The position numbers were made by a program, and so were the translations under genes. Below the pieces are notes generated by a model that worked only from the letters and a program-made list of their open reading frames with translations, was not told the origin of the DNA and ran no database searches. Positions 25,664 to 35,291 of a DNA stretch of 64,000 nt are shown one piece after another; the first letter of the stretch is position 1, and every line of letters starts with the position of its first letter. Source of the stretch: an uncultured Myxococcaceae bacterium (GTDB lineage Bacteria; Myxococcota_A; Polyangia; Polyangiales; Ga0077539); assembly GCA_945952225.1 (NCBI GenBank), contig CAMFHP010000029.1, positions 1 through 64,000 on the forward strand. Direction: 5' to 3'.

Positions 25664-26506
25664 CTACGCCCACGCGCGCAGCCGCGCCGCCTCACACGCA
25701 CCGAGGAGCGCGCAGAGTTCCGCCGTCGTCGAGGCCGCCGCGAAGGTCGCGGGATCGCCCTGCATCCCGAGCCTCCACGCATCGACGGCACGCTGCACCG
25801 CGGCGCGCGGAGAGCCCGTGCGCGCCGTGATTTCCTCCACGGAAGCGCCCGCGCGGGCGAGGCCCACCACGAGCTGCGCGCGTCCCTTCTTGATGCGCTG
25901 CGGCTCGCTCACGAAGCGGTACGGCGCTGCGAGAAAGCACACGCGCGCCGCGTCGACGCCGCGCTTCAACGTGAGCCCCACGCGCGGTGACGCGACCACC
26001 GACGACACCGCGTGCGGAACGCCATCGAGACGCAGCTGCGACACGCGCGCGCCGTCCTCGGCGCAGGTGGCGACGTCGGGCGATGCCGTGGCCGCGAGCA
26101 GCGCGTCGACCGTGCGCGAAGGCCCGTCGATGCACGCGCCTCCTTCCACGGGCACCACCGCGCGAATGAGCACGCCCGCGGCCACGTCGGGCGCGCCGAG
26201 CGTGAGGTCGAGGCCCTTGAAACTCCCGCCGCGGTACGACGATCCCTCGCGGTGGTGGTACCAGCGCGCGAAGGTGTGCTGCCGCGCATCGCCGTGCGTG
26301 AAGGGGTCGCGATGCGCGCGTCCGTGCCAGTAGAACTCGACCTCCGCGAGGCGCCAGCGCACGTCGCCCGCGTGCCACGTGACCCGCGTGAGCAGCAGCG
26401 TCGCGAGCGCTTCGAAGTGCGCGCCGTGGTCTCGCGCCGCCGCGTCGACGGGCGGAAGCAGCGTACGGAGCGCGTGTTCGAGGGCGTCGTCGCAGGCGCG
26501 ATGCAC
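25664..26506 (-). CDS. Conserved hypothetical protein (280 aa)
   Basis: Starts at GTG 26506, one base after the stop of the L,D-transpeptidase gene, so the two are co-transcribed. The central region reads RWRLAEVEFYWHGRAHRDPFTHGDARQH, then WYHHREGSSYRGGSFKGLDLTLG and VAAGVLIRAV. The early part recalls 3-methyladenine-glycosylase-like hypothetical proteins that carry an E.EfY...H.DP.tH pattern, but I cannot assign a function. The C-terminus has a helix-turn-helix-like stretch ASVEEITARTGSPRAAVQRAVDAWR. No signal peptide. It converges with the NtrC gene with no intergenic base. Confidence 0.75.
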   Translation of the reverse strand: MHRACDDALEHALRTLLPPVDAAARDHGAHFEALATLLLTRVTWHAGDVRWRLAEVEFYWHGRAHRDPFTHGDARQHTFARWYHHREGSSYRGGSFKGLDLTLGAPDVAAGVLIRAVVPVEGGACIDGPSRTVDALLAATASPDVATCAEDGARVSQLRLDGVPHAVSSVVASPRVGLTLKRGVDAARVCFLAAPYRFVSEPQRIKKGRAQLVVGLARAGASVEEITARTGSPRAAVQRAVDAWRLGMQGDPATFAAASTTAELCALLGACEAARLRAWA

Positions 26507-26507
26507 G

Positions 26508-28022
26508 TCAGTGTCCGGGGATCACCGCGGGTCCGCCGCGCTCGCCGAGGGGCTGCGGGGTGTAGTGCACGTAGATGCGCGTGCCGGGGTCGCGCTCCGT
26601 CGCGAAGGCCGCGTGCCAGCCCGCGGGAATCGTCGGCGTGGTGAAGCGAAAGAGCCATCGCGCGTCGTCGGGCGCGAGGTTCACGCAGCCGTGCGAGCGG
26701 GGCTGCCCGAAGCCCGCGTGCCAGTACGCGCCGTGGAGCGCGAAGCTGCCCTCGAAGTACATCGCCCACGGCACCTCTTCGATGGAGTACGGCCCCGTGC
26801 CCGTGTTGCCGTCCATCGTGGTCGAGAGGTGCTTGTGCTCGATGCGAAACGCGCCCTGCACGGTCTCGTAGTTGGCCGCGGGGTTGTCGACGTTGCGAAG
26901 GCCCGTCGACACGAGCGTCGCGTACACGGGCGTCGCGCCCTCCCAGGCCACGAGCGACTGGCGGTCGAGGTCGACCTCGATCCATCGCTCGCGAGGGCCT
27001 ATTTCTGCGGGCGGATCGACGGCGGTCACCACGGTCACGTCGGCGTCGCGCACGTAGCGGTCGTCGCGCGTGCGGAGGTAGTCCTCGTCGCGCCAGGTCA
27101 CCCGGGTGGTGCTCGCGAGCGCGAAGGCTGTCATGCGTGCGACGCGGCCCGTGCGGTACATCACGCCGTCGGCGCCGAGCCGTCGCAGCGCCACGTTGTC
27201 CGCCGACACGAAGGCCAGCGGCAGTCGCACCTCTCCCGCGAGCGCCACGCCATGCAGCGGTTGCGGACCGACCATCATCAGCGCGTCGGTGCGCACGTAG
27301 CCGCCGCCGTGCGTGCGCCAGTACACGTTGCCCGAGGTGCTCCGCGTGGCGCGCTCGACGGCCACGTACATGCCGCGCAGCAGCCGTCGGAGCACGGGCG
27401 TTCCCGGTGTGCCTTCGAGCGATTCGAGGGTCGCGATGCGCAGCGGTCCCAGCGGTGCGGCGCCGCCATCGCCGAAGCGCGCGGGCTCGGCGAGCGCCTC
27501 GTCGGCGGCGGTGGGAAGCGCGCGGTACACCACGCCCGCGTGCGGTGCGAGGCCGTAGCGGTAGGGCATCGACGCGTCGAGCATCGGCGCGTTGGGCAGC
27601 CGCGCGCAGGCGTCTCGGGTGAGGTCGCGCGTGAGCACGGCGCCGCGAGACACACACACGTAGCCGTCGCCCTCGACCTGGTACCAGCCCGTGTGCGCGC
27701 GGTCGGCGCGCGGCGGACATCCCTCGTCGGAGAGCGGTCCGGCGATGACGCGCGCGGTGCTTCCGGCGCGGAGGTAGCCGCGCCAGTGCGGGCCCACGCG
27801 GGGCTCGAAGTAGATCGCCACCATGGGCGCGAGCGCGGTGATCGTCTCGCCCGCGAAGGGGCTCACGCCCGCGTCGGCAGGCACGAAGATCGGCCGCGGC
27901 ACGTCGACGGATTCCATCGCGTCGACGGACGCATCGACGGACGCATCGAGCTGGGCGTGGGCAGGCGCCGTCAGGGCGACGAGCGCGAGGGGAAGGGCAA
28001 CGAAGCGCGATCGGGGATCCAC
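26508..28022 (-). CDS. Periplasmic L,D-transpeptidase (YkuD domain)
   Basis: Start taken at GTG 28022, which gives a standard Sec signal MDPRSRFVALPLALVALTAPAHA; a TTG at 28061 is the longer alternative. After cleavage comes the Asp/Ala linker QLDASVDASVDAMESVD, then an SH3-like stretch and a long region of unknown fold. The YkuD catalytic domain is C-terminal: ERWIEVDLDRQSLVAWEGATPVYATLVSTG, EEVPWAMYFEGSFALHGAYWH and the active-site motif SHGCVNLAPDDARWLF (Cys near 445). Such enzymes make 3-3 cross-links in peptidoglycan or attach proteins to it. The N-terminal half is much longer than in minimal YkuD proteins. Confidence 0.93.
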   Translation of the reverse strand: MDPRSRFVALPLALVALTAPAHAQLDASVDASVDAMESVDVPRPIFVPADAGVSPFAGETITALAPMVAIYFEPRVGPHWRGYLRAGSTARVIAGPLSDEGCPPRADRAHTGWYQVEGDGYVCVSRGAVLTRDLTRDACARLPNAPMLDASMPYRYGLAPHAGVVYRALPTAADEALAEPARFGDGGAAPLGPLRIATLESLEGTPGTPVLRRLLRGMYVAVERATRSTSGNVYWRTHGGGYVRTDALMMVGPQPLHGVALAGEVRLPLAFVSADNVALRRLGADGVMYRTGRVARMTAFALASTTRVTWRDEDYLRTRDDRYVRDADVTVVTAVDPPAEIGPRERWIEVDLDRQSLVAWEGATPVYATLVSTGLRNVDNPAANYETVQGAFRIEHKHLSTTMDGNTGTGPYSIEEVPWAMYFEGSFALHGAYWHAGFGQPRSHGCVNLAPDDARWLFRFTTPTIPAGWHAAFATERDPGTRIYVHYTPQPLGERGGPAVIPGH

Positions 28023-28089
28023 GGCGGCGCGAGGGATGCCAGCGAAGCACCCCGCGCGCAATCACCGAGGCGCGCACATGGGGAGTGGG

Positions 28090-29553
28090 TCAGCGCGTAC
28101 GGATCGCCGCGATGCGCGCGAGCACCTGATCGAGGGTGCTGTCGACCGTCGAGCTGCCGAAGGAGAACACGTCGCTCGTGGGCTGACCGAGCGCGTTGAC
28201 CATCGTGCGGTGCTCGTTGAGCGCGTCCATCGCGGTCGACGAGGTCATGAAGAGCACGGTGATGCCCTCGCTGCGGAGGCGCGGCGCGAGGTCGTTCCAG
28301 GTCGTGGGAGCCGGGGAGATGCCGGTGTACGGGTACGAGGGCGTGCCCGCCGAGGTGTTGGGCCCGTTGTGCGAGAAGCTGTCGCCGATCACGAGCACGA
28401 TGCGACGCGCACCCGGACGCCAGCATCCGCCCGGCGCGCGGCCCGTGGAGCAGATCGGCGGCGAGGTGATGAGACGGTGCGGCGGGATTCCCGCGAGCAC
28501 ACCGAGCGCTTCGACCACGGCGTCCGGTCCGTCACCGCCCATGCTGTCGGAGGGACGCGACGCGAACACCGTCGAGAAGGTCGCCGCATCGTTCTGCGGC
28601 TCGCCCCCGCGCGTGAACGCACGGTCCGAGCTCGTGCCCCACGGCGAGAACCCGAAGTCGCTGAAGTACGACAGCCCGATCGCGCTCTCGGGCATGCCCA
28701 CGACGCCCGACGCGAGGCGCACGCGCAGCGACGTCGAGATGGCCCCGAGCGTCCCCGAGAACGACCCCGTCATGTCGAGCAGCACGTTCACGTCGACCCC
28801 CTGCGGCATGCGACACGCCTGCACCTCTTCGGTGAGCGCGCACATCGCACTGCACCGCAGCACGCGCGTCTGACCCGCAGGGCAGCCCGCGGCCGTCGTG
28901 GTCATCTCGCCCGGCGTGCACGTCCCCTCGCCCGTGCACACGCCCGTGTCGACCTGCTGACAGCGATCGTTGCAGCGCACGGCCATCGTTCCGCAGCGTC
29001 CGCACGCGCGCGACGTCGTCGTGCCCGGCATGCACACGCCCTGGTTCGTGCACGCGCCGTTCTCCCAGCGGCGCATCACGTTGCAGAAGCGTTCGAGCGT
29101 TCCGCACATGCCACACGGCACCGTCTCGATGGCGCCCGGACGATCGCACTGATCCGCAGGCGGCACGTCGGGCGTCACCATCACGTCGGGCGTGGTCATC
29201 ACGTCGGGCCGCACCATCGCGTCGGGCGTGGTCATCACGTCAGGCGTCACCATCGCGTCCGGCGTGACCATCGCGTCGGGCGTCACCATCGCGTCGGGCG
29301 TGGTCATCGCGTCGGGCGTGGTCATCGCGTCGGGCGACACCATCGCGTCGGGCGACACCATCGCGTCGGGCGACACCATCGCATCGGTGTCGCTGGCGTC
29401 GGCGCTGCTCGCGTCGGTCGTCGCGCGGTCCGTCGTGACGTCGCTGCTCGCGTCGTCGGGAAAGTTCAGTCCACCGGTCGCCTGCGGCGTGCACGCAGCG
29501 GTGAGGGCGACGAGACAGGCGACACGCGCGAAGAAGGTTTGCGTCGGAGTCAC
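28090..29553 (-). CDS. VWA-like lipoprotein with twelve hexapeptide repeats
   Basis: Starts at GTG 29553 (signal TPTQTFFARVACLVALTAAC). The mature N-terminus contains an Asp-rich linker and then twelve perfect-length hexapeptides of the form MVSPDA/MTTPDA/MVTPDV, ending PPADQC. A Cys-rich middle (CGMCGTLERFCNVMRRWENGACTNQGVC, CGRCGTMAVRCNDRCQQ) resembles a small repeat domain. The C-terminal 230 residues look like a von Willebrand factor A fold: VDVNVLLDMTGSFSGTLGAIS with a MIDAS-like DMTGS, ESAIGLSYFSDFGFSP, and RRIVLVIGDSFSHNGPN. The MIDAS has Thr where Ser is usual. Divergent from the giant MYXO-CTERM gene with 219 bases between. Probable surface or adhesive protein. Confidence 0.88.
   Translation of the reverse strand: MTPTQTFFARVACLVALTAACTPQATGGLNFPDDASSDVTTDRATTDASSADASDTDAMVSPDAMVSPDAMVSPDAMTTPDAMTTPDAMVTPDAMVTPDAMVTPDVMTTPDAMVRPDVMTTPDVMVTPDVPPADQCDRPGAIETVPCGMCGTLERFCNVMRRWENGACTNQGVCMPGTTTSRACGRCGTMAVRCNDRCQQVDTGVCTGEGTCTPGEMTTTAAGCPAGQTRVLRCSAMCALTEEVQACRMPQGVDVNVLLDMTGSFSGTLGAISTSLRVRLASGVVGMPESAIGLSYFSDFGFSPWGTSSDRAFTRGGEPQNDAATFSTVFASRPSDSMGGDGPDAVVEALGVLAGIPPHRLITSPPICSTGRAPGGCWRPGARRIVLVIGDSFSHNGPNTSAGTPSYPYTGISPAPTTWNDLAPRLRSEGITVLFMTSSTAMDALNEHRTMVNALGQPTSDVFSFGSSTVDSTLDQVLARIAAIRTR
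29167..29382 (-). repeat. 18-bp coding minisatellite, 12 copies
   Basis: Twelve head-to-tail 18-bp units (for example GTCGGGCGTCACCATCGC on the plus strand) fill exactly 216 bases and encode the MVTPDA-type hexapeptides of the lipoprotein. The units differ mainly at two codons, giving VS, VT, TT or VR. Blocks of neighbouring identical units suggest growth by slippage or unequal crossing over. Confidence 0.95.
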
Positions 29554-29772
29554 AGAGAGAACCTCAAGGAGATCGCGTGGCGCCGCCGCAGGCGATGGGC
29601 CCGCACGCAGCACCGGGTTTCAGGGGGCGCGGAACCTACGCGATGGACCCGATGGGGCCAACCTCCCCGCAACGGATTTTCAGCTCGCATCGTGCGCACT
29701 TCGACGTTGCCCACGAGGTCGCCGCCGCACGACGATGGGCCGCCTGCTTCACCCACCGACGGGAGGTTCTTC

Positions 29773-32700
29773 GTGCCGACGTTTCGTGGCTTCGCGCTGC
29801 CCCTTGTGTTCACCCTCGCGCTCCCCTCGACGGCCTTCGCGCAGGTCTATGCGCTGGAGTGTTTGAGCCAGTCGTCGACCACGATCCGCGAGTACGCCGC
29901 GGCCGCTGTTCCGTGCCTCGTGAGCACGCTCAACGAGGGCGCCACGGCCTCGTCGGGCGCGGTCACCGTCACCGTGAGCGGCACGCCCATTCCCGTCGAC
30001 GGACTCGCCGTCGACCGCCTCGGACGGGTCATCGCCTTCGAGCTCCCCGCCACCAGCGGAACGGGCTCGCGCATGGTGGTCATCGACCCGCGCACCGGCG
30101 CTGCGACGCGCGTCGGATCGCCCATCGACATGCTGGTCTTCGGCGCGGGCTTCGACCTCGACGACCGCCTCTGGGTCGTGGGCACCAGCGCCACCGCGCC
30201 CACGCACACCCGCGTCTTCGCCGAGGTGAACCCCGGCACCGGCGCATCGCTCGGCGCGCGTCCGCTCCTCGGTGACCTCACGGGGCCCTACGCGCACTAC
30301 ATCCCCGCGATGGACGTCGCCGCGCTCCCGCAGGGAGGCCTCGCGGTGCTCGACAGCGACACGGTCACCGACGGCTTCGACCGCGTGTTCACGCTCGATC
30401 CCGCGACGGGACGCACCGCGCTCATCCGTCGCCTCGACGTGCCCGCCTCGATCGGCGGCTACTCGCTCGGGCTCACGTTCAGCAACCGACTGCTCTGGGG
30501 GCAGGCCTTTCTCTTCGACGGCAACGGCACCGACGACATCCTCCTCGCGTCGCTCTGCGGTCGCGGCTCCACCGATCGCATCCTCCTCGCCGACGTGCAC
30601 CCGCAGAACGCGGGCTTCACCGACCTCGGCACCACGCTGCGCCCCAGCGACGACGACGGCGACAACGTGAGCTCGCGCTACGAGCGCGTCACCACCGTCG
30701 ACCCCTGCGCGCCGCAGCGTGACTCCGACAACGACGGACTCCCCGACCTCTTCGACCCCGACGACGACGGCGACGGCATCGCCACCGTGCTCGAATCACC
30801 GGACCCCGACGGCAACGGAAACCCCTCGGACGCGCGCGACACCGACGGCGACGGCGCCCCCGACTGGCTCGACAACAAAGACCTCACCGTCACCGCCGTG
30901 ACCCCGTCGTTCACCGGCGACGCGCAGTCGCTCGCCTACGCGGGATCGGTCGCCGTCACCGTGCGCAACCAGGGCATCACCGCCGTCGCGGGACCCTTCG
31001 CGGTCACGGTCTTTCGCGACGTGAACAACGACGGCGTGTACCGCGCCACCGACGACGTCTCCCTCGGCACCGCGACGGTCACCGGACCGCTCGCCGCGGG
31101 CGCCAGCACCACCGCGACGGTCACGGGCGTCGCGACGACGCTCGCGTGGCGCGGCGAGGTGATCTCCGCGTGGGTCGACAGCGCCGAGGCCGTGCGCGAG
31201 ACGCGCGAAGACAACAACGTGGGCCGCTCGGGCACCGCGTGTGTGGCCTCGACGGCGCCGTTCTCCGCCGTGTCGCTGCGCGAAGAGTGGACGTACACCG
31301 ACGGCGCGTCGGCTTCGAACGTGGTGTCTGCCGACCTCGACGGCGACGGCTCCATCGAGCTCATCGCGCCGCTGTGCCCCAACACCGGAGCGCCCGACAG
31401 CGACTACCTCAACGGCACGCTGCGCGTGCTCGAAGGGCGCACGGGGAGGCTCCTTCGCACCTCGTCGTCGGCGACGCTCAACGCGGGGTCGACCATCGCC
31501 GTCGGTGACCTCGACAGCGACGGACGCGGAGAGATCATCGCGCTCGATCGCAGCAACCGCGTGGTGTGCTTCGAAGACGACCTCACGGTGAAGTGGACGA
31601 GCGTCGCCCTGCCCCTTCCGTCGGGCCTGCTCACGGGCTCGCTCTACGCCGCGCCGGGCATCGCCGACCTCGACGGCGACGGACGCCCCGAGGTCTTCGT
31701 GGGCAGCTCCGTGCTCTCGAACGCGGGCACGCTGTTGTGGACGGGCACGGTCTCGCGCGGCTATCCCCAGCGCACCGCGGGCGGCGGCTACGCGGTGGGC
31801 TCCATCGCGGCGGACCTCGACCTCGACGGCCGTCAGGAGCTCATCGCGGGCAGCACCGCGTACCGCGCCGACGGCACCGTATTCTGGACCTCGTCGACGG
31901 TGCCCGATGGCTTCAACGCCGTGGGCAACTTCGACCGCGATCCGCAGCCCGAGGTGGTGCTCACGAGCGGCGGGCGCGTGGCGCTCCTCGACCACGACGG
32001 CGCGGTGCTCTGGCGCGTGGCGCATCCCGGCGCGGCCATCGCGGCGCCCGTGGGCAACGCGACGAGCTTTCTGGGCATCCTCGGCGCGCCGGTGGTGGCC
32101 AACGTCGACAGCGATCCCGCGCCCGAGATCGGCGTGGCGAGCTCGTCGCGCTTCGTGATGTTCGACGACAACGGCGCCGTGCTCTGGCAGGCGGTGACCA
32201 ACGATTCGAGCGCGGCCACCGGCGCCACGGCCTTCGACTTCGACGGCGACGGACGCCTCGAACTCGTCTACTCCGACGAGTTCACGCTCTACGTGTGGAA
32301 CGGCGCCGACGGGCGCGAACTGCTCCGTCGCACCTTTCACAACGCGACGGCGCTCGCGTACCCCTCGGTGGCCGACGTCGACGGCGACGGCTCCGCCGAG
32401 ATCTTCCTCGCGACGTACAGCGGCTTCGGGTGGATCCCGCGCATGCAGAACGGCGTCTACGTCTTCGGCGCCGCGAGCGGTCGATGGCGCGGCGCGCGCG
32501 AGGTGCTCAACCAGCAGCCCTACGACGTGAACAACGTGGGCGATGTGCGGGGAACCATTCCGCGGCGGCCCTTTCCCTCGTGGCTCGATCACAACACGTA
32601 CCGCTGCCAGCAGCCCTCGCGGGCCCTCGCCGGTGCGAACCCCGACGGCCTCGCCGACCTCACGGCCTCGCGTCTCCGCGCCGACCTGCGCGGGCTCCCG

Positions 32701-34842
32701 ACCTCGGCCTCGCTCACGGTCCGTGTGGGCAACGCGGGCCTCGTCGCCGCCCCCGCGGGAACCTCCGTGAGCTTCTACACAGGCGATCCGCGCCTCGCGA
32801 CGAGCACGCGCATCGGCACGGCCACCCTCGCCGCGCCGCTGCTCCCCGCGCGCTTCGTCGACGTCTCGCTCACGTGGACCTCTCCCCCTGCGCTCATCGA
32901 CGCGACGGTGTGGGCCGTGGCCGACGATGATGGTTCCGTGCGCGGCGCGATCACCGGCGCGGTGGTCGAGTGCGACGAGCGCAACAACGAGCACGCGATG
33001 CCGCTGCGCGACAGCGACGGCGACGGGATTCCCGATGCGCTCGACGCCGACGACGACGACGACGGACTGCCCGATGTGCTCGAAGGCGGCGGACGCGATC
33101 CCTCGGCGGACCGCGACGGCGACGGCGTGGCCGACTGGCGCGACCGCGACGTGGCGGGCTTCGTCGACGCGAACGGCGACGGCACCGACGACCGCGTGGA
33201 CCGCGACAACGACGGTGTGCCCAACCACCTCGACCTCGACACCGACGGCGACGGGATCATGGACCTCGTCGAAGACGACCACAGCGCCCTCGACGCCGAC
33301 CGCGACGGACGCATCGACCGCGCGCAGGGCGACGCCGACCGCGACGGACTCGCGACGCCCGCAGACCGCGACGACCGCAACGCCAACGTGTTCGACGTGC
33401 TCCGCGCGCCCGCGGACACGGACTCGGACAGCGACGCCGACTGGCGCGACACCGACAGCGACAACGACGGCATCGCCGACGCCATCGAGGGCCACGACGT
33501 GAACGGCGACGGACGCGCCGACGTGGCGCCGTCGATGACCGACAGCGACCGCGACGGACTCGACGACGCGTGGGACGCCACCGTGCGCGGAACGCCCGCG
33601 CCGCTCCCCGACCACGACGGCGACCGCATCGCCGACTGGCGCGACACCGACGACGACGGCGACACCGTTCCTTCGCGCGTGGAGTTCAGCGCCGACACCT
33701 CGACGGGCCGCGACCTCGACGGCGACGGACGCCCCACGTACCTCGACGACGACAGCGACGGCGACACCGTGCCCGACCGCACCGAAGCGGGCGCCACGGC
33801 TGCGACGCCCGCGGACACCGACGGCGACGGCTCCCTCGACCTCCTCGACCGCGACAGCGACAACGACTGCGTGCCCGACAACGACCCGCGCGAGGCGGGC
33901 GCGGCGCGCATCGACCCGCGCATGCCCTCGGCGATGGCCAACGCCAACTGCCCCCTCGCGATGCCCGTCTGCGACACGATGCGCGGCGTCTGTGGAACCG
34001 GCGTCGACACCGACGGCGACGGCCTCTTCGACGAGGTCGAGCGACGCCTCGGCACCGATCCGATGAACCCCGACACCGACGGCGACGGACTGCGCGACGG
34101 CGACGAGGTGGGCGACGTGGCGATGCCGCGCGACACCGACGGCGACGGCATGATCGACGCGCGCGACGACGACGACGACAACGACACGGTGCCCACGCGC
34201 GACGAGCGTCCCATGGGCATGAACGTCGACACCGACGGCGACGGACGCCCCGATCACCTCGACGACGACGACGACAACGACACGATCCCCACGCGCGTGG
34301 AGCGCATGCTCGACGCGAGCGAGGGCGACGACTTCGACCGCGACACGATCCCATCGTGGCGCGACACCGACAGCGACGGCGACGGGGTGTCGGACCGTGA
34401 CGAAGCGGGCATGTCACCGAGGATGCCCGTCGACACCGACCGCGACGGCGCACCGGACTTTCTCGACCTCGACAGCGACAACGACTGCGCCCCCGACAAC
34501 GCGCCCTCCGAGGCGGGCATGGCGCGCGTGACCGTCGCGACGAACCCGAGCGCCGCGTGCGGCGGTGCGACGCCCGTGTGCGACACCACCACGGGACGCT
34601 GCGTGCCCGCGCCGACGCCCGATGCGTCCGTCGATGCGTCGGTGGATGCCTCCGTGGATGCCTCCGTCGACGCCGCGCGCGACGCCGCGATGGATGCGCC
34701 CATGGACGCGCCGTCGATCACGATCGGCTACCAGGGGAGCGGCTGCGGCTGCGCCACGCCGGGCTCCTCGCGCGGTGACGGCCGCCTCACGACGCTCGTG
34801 CTCGCCGCCGTGTGCGCGGCGGTGCTGCGTCGCCGTCGCTGA
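29773..34842 (+). CDS. Giant secreted MYXO-CTERM protein with FG-GAP and TSP3 repeats
   Basis: A 1689-residue protein starting at GTG 29773, preceded by GGGAGG six bases upstream. Residues 1-25 are a Sec signal (FRGFALPLVFTLALPSTAFAQ). About 30-300 is a beta-propeller-like region. A TSP3 stretch follows at 314-370, a CARDB-like domain at 373-485, FG-GAP/VCBS repeats (SADLDGDGSIELIAPL, VADVDGDGSAEIFLATY) at 510-905, a second CARDB-like domain at 957-1075, then some 500 residues of Asp-rich, calcium-binding TSP3-type repeats. Two Cys modules (DSDNDC.PDN..EAG.AR ... PVCDT..G.C) punctuate the latter. The linker TPDASVDASVDASVDASVDA precedes the C-terminal GSGCGCATPGSS, a hydrophobic helix and RRRR, a MYXO-CTERM sorting signal. 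Likely a calcium-stiffened surface stalk. Confidence 0.93.
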   Translation: MPTFRGFALPLVFTLALPSTAFAQVYALECLSQSSTTIREYAAAAVPCLVSTLNEGATASSGAVTVTVSGTPIPVDGLAVDRLGRVIAFELPATSGTGSRMVVIDPRTGAATRVGSPIDMLVFGAGFDLDDRLWVVGTSATAPTHTRVFAEVNPGTGASLGARPLLGDLTGPYAHYIPAMDVAALPQGGLAVLDSDTVTDGFDRVFTLDPATGRTALIRRLDVPASIGGYSLGLTFSNRLLWGQAFLFDGNGTDDILLASLCGRGSTDRILLADVHPQNAGFTDLGTTLRPSDDDGDNVSSRYERVTTVDPCAPQRDSDNDGLPDLFDPDDDGDGIATVLESPDPDGNGNPSDARDTDGDGAPDWLDNKDLTVTAVTPSFTGDAQSLAYAGSVAVTVRNQGITAVAGPFAVTVFRDVNNDGVYRATDDVSLGTATVTGPLAAGASTTATVTGVATTLAWRGEVISAWVDSAEAVRETREDNNVGRSGTACVASTAPFSAVSLREEWTYTDGASASNVVSADLDGDGSIELIAPLCPNTGAPDSDYLNGTLRVLEGRTGRLLRTSSSATLNAGSTIAVGDLDSDGRGEIIALDRSNRVVCFEDDLTVKWTSVALPLPSGLLTGSLYAAPGIADLDGDGRPEVFVGSSVLSNAGTLLWTGTVSRGYPQRTAGGGYAVGSIAADLDLDGRQELIAGSTAYRADGTVFWTSSTVPDGFNAVGNFDRDPQPEVVLTSGGRVALLDHDGAVLWRVAHPGAAIAAPVGNATSFLGILGAPVVANVDSDPAPEIGVASSSRFVMFDDNGAVLWQAVTNDSSAATGATAFDFDGDGRLELVYSDEFTLYVWNGADGRELLRRTFHNATALAYPSVADVDGDGSAEIFLATYSGFGWIPRMQNGVYVFGAASGRWRGAREVLNQQPYDVNNVGDVRGTIPRRPFPSWLDHNTYRCQQPSRALAGANPDGLADLTASRLRADLRGLPTSASLTVRVGNAGLVAAPAGTSVSFYTGDPRLATSTRIGTATLAAPLLPARFVDVSLTWTSPPALIDATVWAVADDDGSVRGAITGAVVECDERNNEHAMPLRDSDGDGIPDALDADDDDDGLPDVLEGGGRDPSADRDGDGVADWRDRDVAGFVDANGDGTDDRVDRDNDGVPNHLDLDTDGDGIMDLVEDDHSALDADRDGRIDRAQGDADRDGLATPADRDDRNANVFDVLRAPADTDSDSDADWRDTDSDNDGIADAIEGHDVNGDGRADVAPSMTDSDRDGLDDAWDATVRGTPAPLPDHDGDRIADWRDTDDDGDTVPSRVEFSADTSTGRDLDGDGRPTYLDDDSDGDTVPDRTEAGATAATPADTDGDGSLDLLDRDSDNDCVPDNDPREAGAARIDPRMPSAMANANCPLAMPVCDTMRGVCGTGVDTDGDGLFDEVERRLGTDPMNPDTDGDGLRDGDEVGDVAMPRDTDGDGMIDARDDDDDNDTVPTRDERPMGMNVDTDGDGRPDHLDDDDDNDTIPTRVERMLDASEGDDFDRDTIPSWRDTDSDGDGVSDRDEAGMSPRMPVDTDRDGAPDFLDLDSDNDCAPDNAPSEAGMARVTVATNPSAACGGATPVCDTTTGRCVPAPTPDASVDASVDASVDASVDAARDAAMDAPMDAPSITIGYQGSGCGCATPGSSRGDGRLTTLVLAAVCAAVLRRRR

Positions 34843-35291
34843 CCTGCTCCATCGCATTCGCACGGCCCCTTCTCCCGCGAAGGAGAAGGGGCTCTGCGTA
34901 CTGAAGTGACCCACGGGAACCCCGGTGCGCAATGGACACATGGCGCCGCGTGCCGTGACCGACGGAGCCGCGCGTCTTCGGCGGTGAATGAGTTCACCGC
35001 CTGCGAGGGAAAGGTCCCTTGCAGGACTCGCGCATCATGCACCGGCAACACACAGGCCCATTCGCACGATCGGAAACACACCCGAACAACGCGCGGCGAA
35101 GGCGACACTGGATCGCGAGTCCCGTCAGGGACTTTCCCCTTGCTGCCGGTGAATTCATTCACCGGGAGCACGCGTGCGGACGGTGGTGAGATCGTGCGGA
35201 GGCACCCGCAGAGAGGGGAAGGTGCCTTGCGGGACTCGCGCTTCATTCCCCGGGACCACGCAGCCCACGCGCTGCCCCGCGGGCCCGGCGC
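34843..35291. repeat. Convergent intergenic region with repeat cluster A
   Basis: 449 bases without a gene, between the convergent 3' ends of the giant protein and the P450. A 10-bp stem CCCCTTCTCC/GGAGAAGGGG (34866-34891) stands 23 bases after the stop codon. Three copies of the dispersed palindromic element follow: an inverted copy at 34981-35032 (stem GCGGTGAA/TTCACCGC), a direct copy at 35114-35165 (AGTCCC GTCA GGGACT, then CCGGTGAAT TC ATTCACCGG) and a degenerate inverted copy near 35177-35240. Alternating orientation is typical of BIME-type mosaics. Confidence 0.85.
34865..34892 (+). terminator. Strong hairpin after the giant gene (element module H0)
   Basis: GCCCCTTCTCC and GGAGAAGGGGC form an 11-bp stem around CGCGAA, 23 bases after the stop. 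A T-run is absent. The same hairpin recurs after the stops at 39313 and 40846, so it belongs to the repeat family and may act as a terminator or 3'-end stabiliser. Confidence 0.55.

Noticed and set aside
27823-29772. N-terminal 650-residue extension of the giant MYXO-CTERM protein
   Set aside because: It runs antisense through two other genes; GTG 29773 has GGGAGG upstream and is followed directly by a signal peptide.
34865-34892. Classical Rho-independent terminator
   Set aside because: The stem is strong but no T-run follows; the same hairpin is part of the repeated element, so it is listed as a repeat module with possible terminator function.
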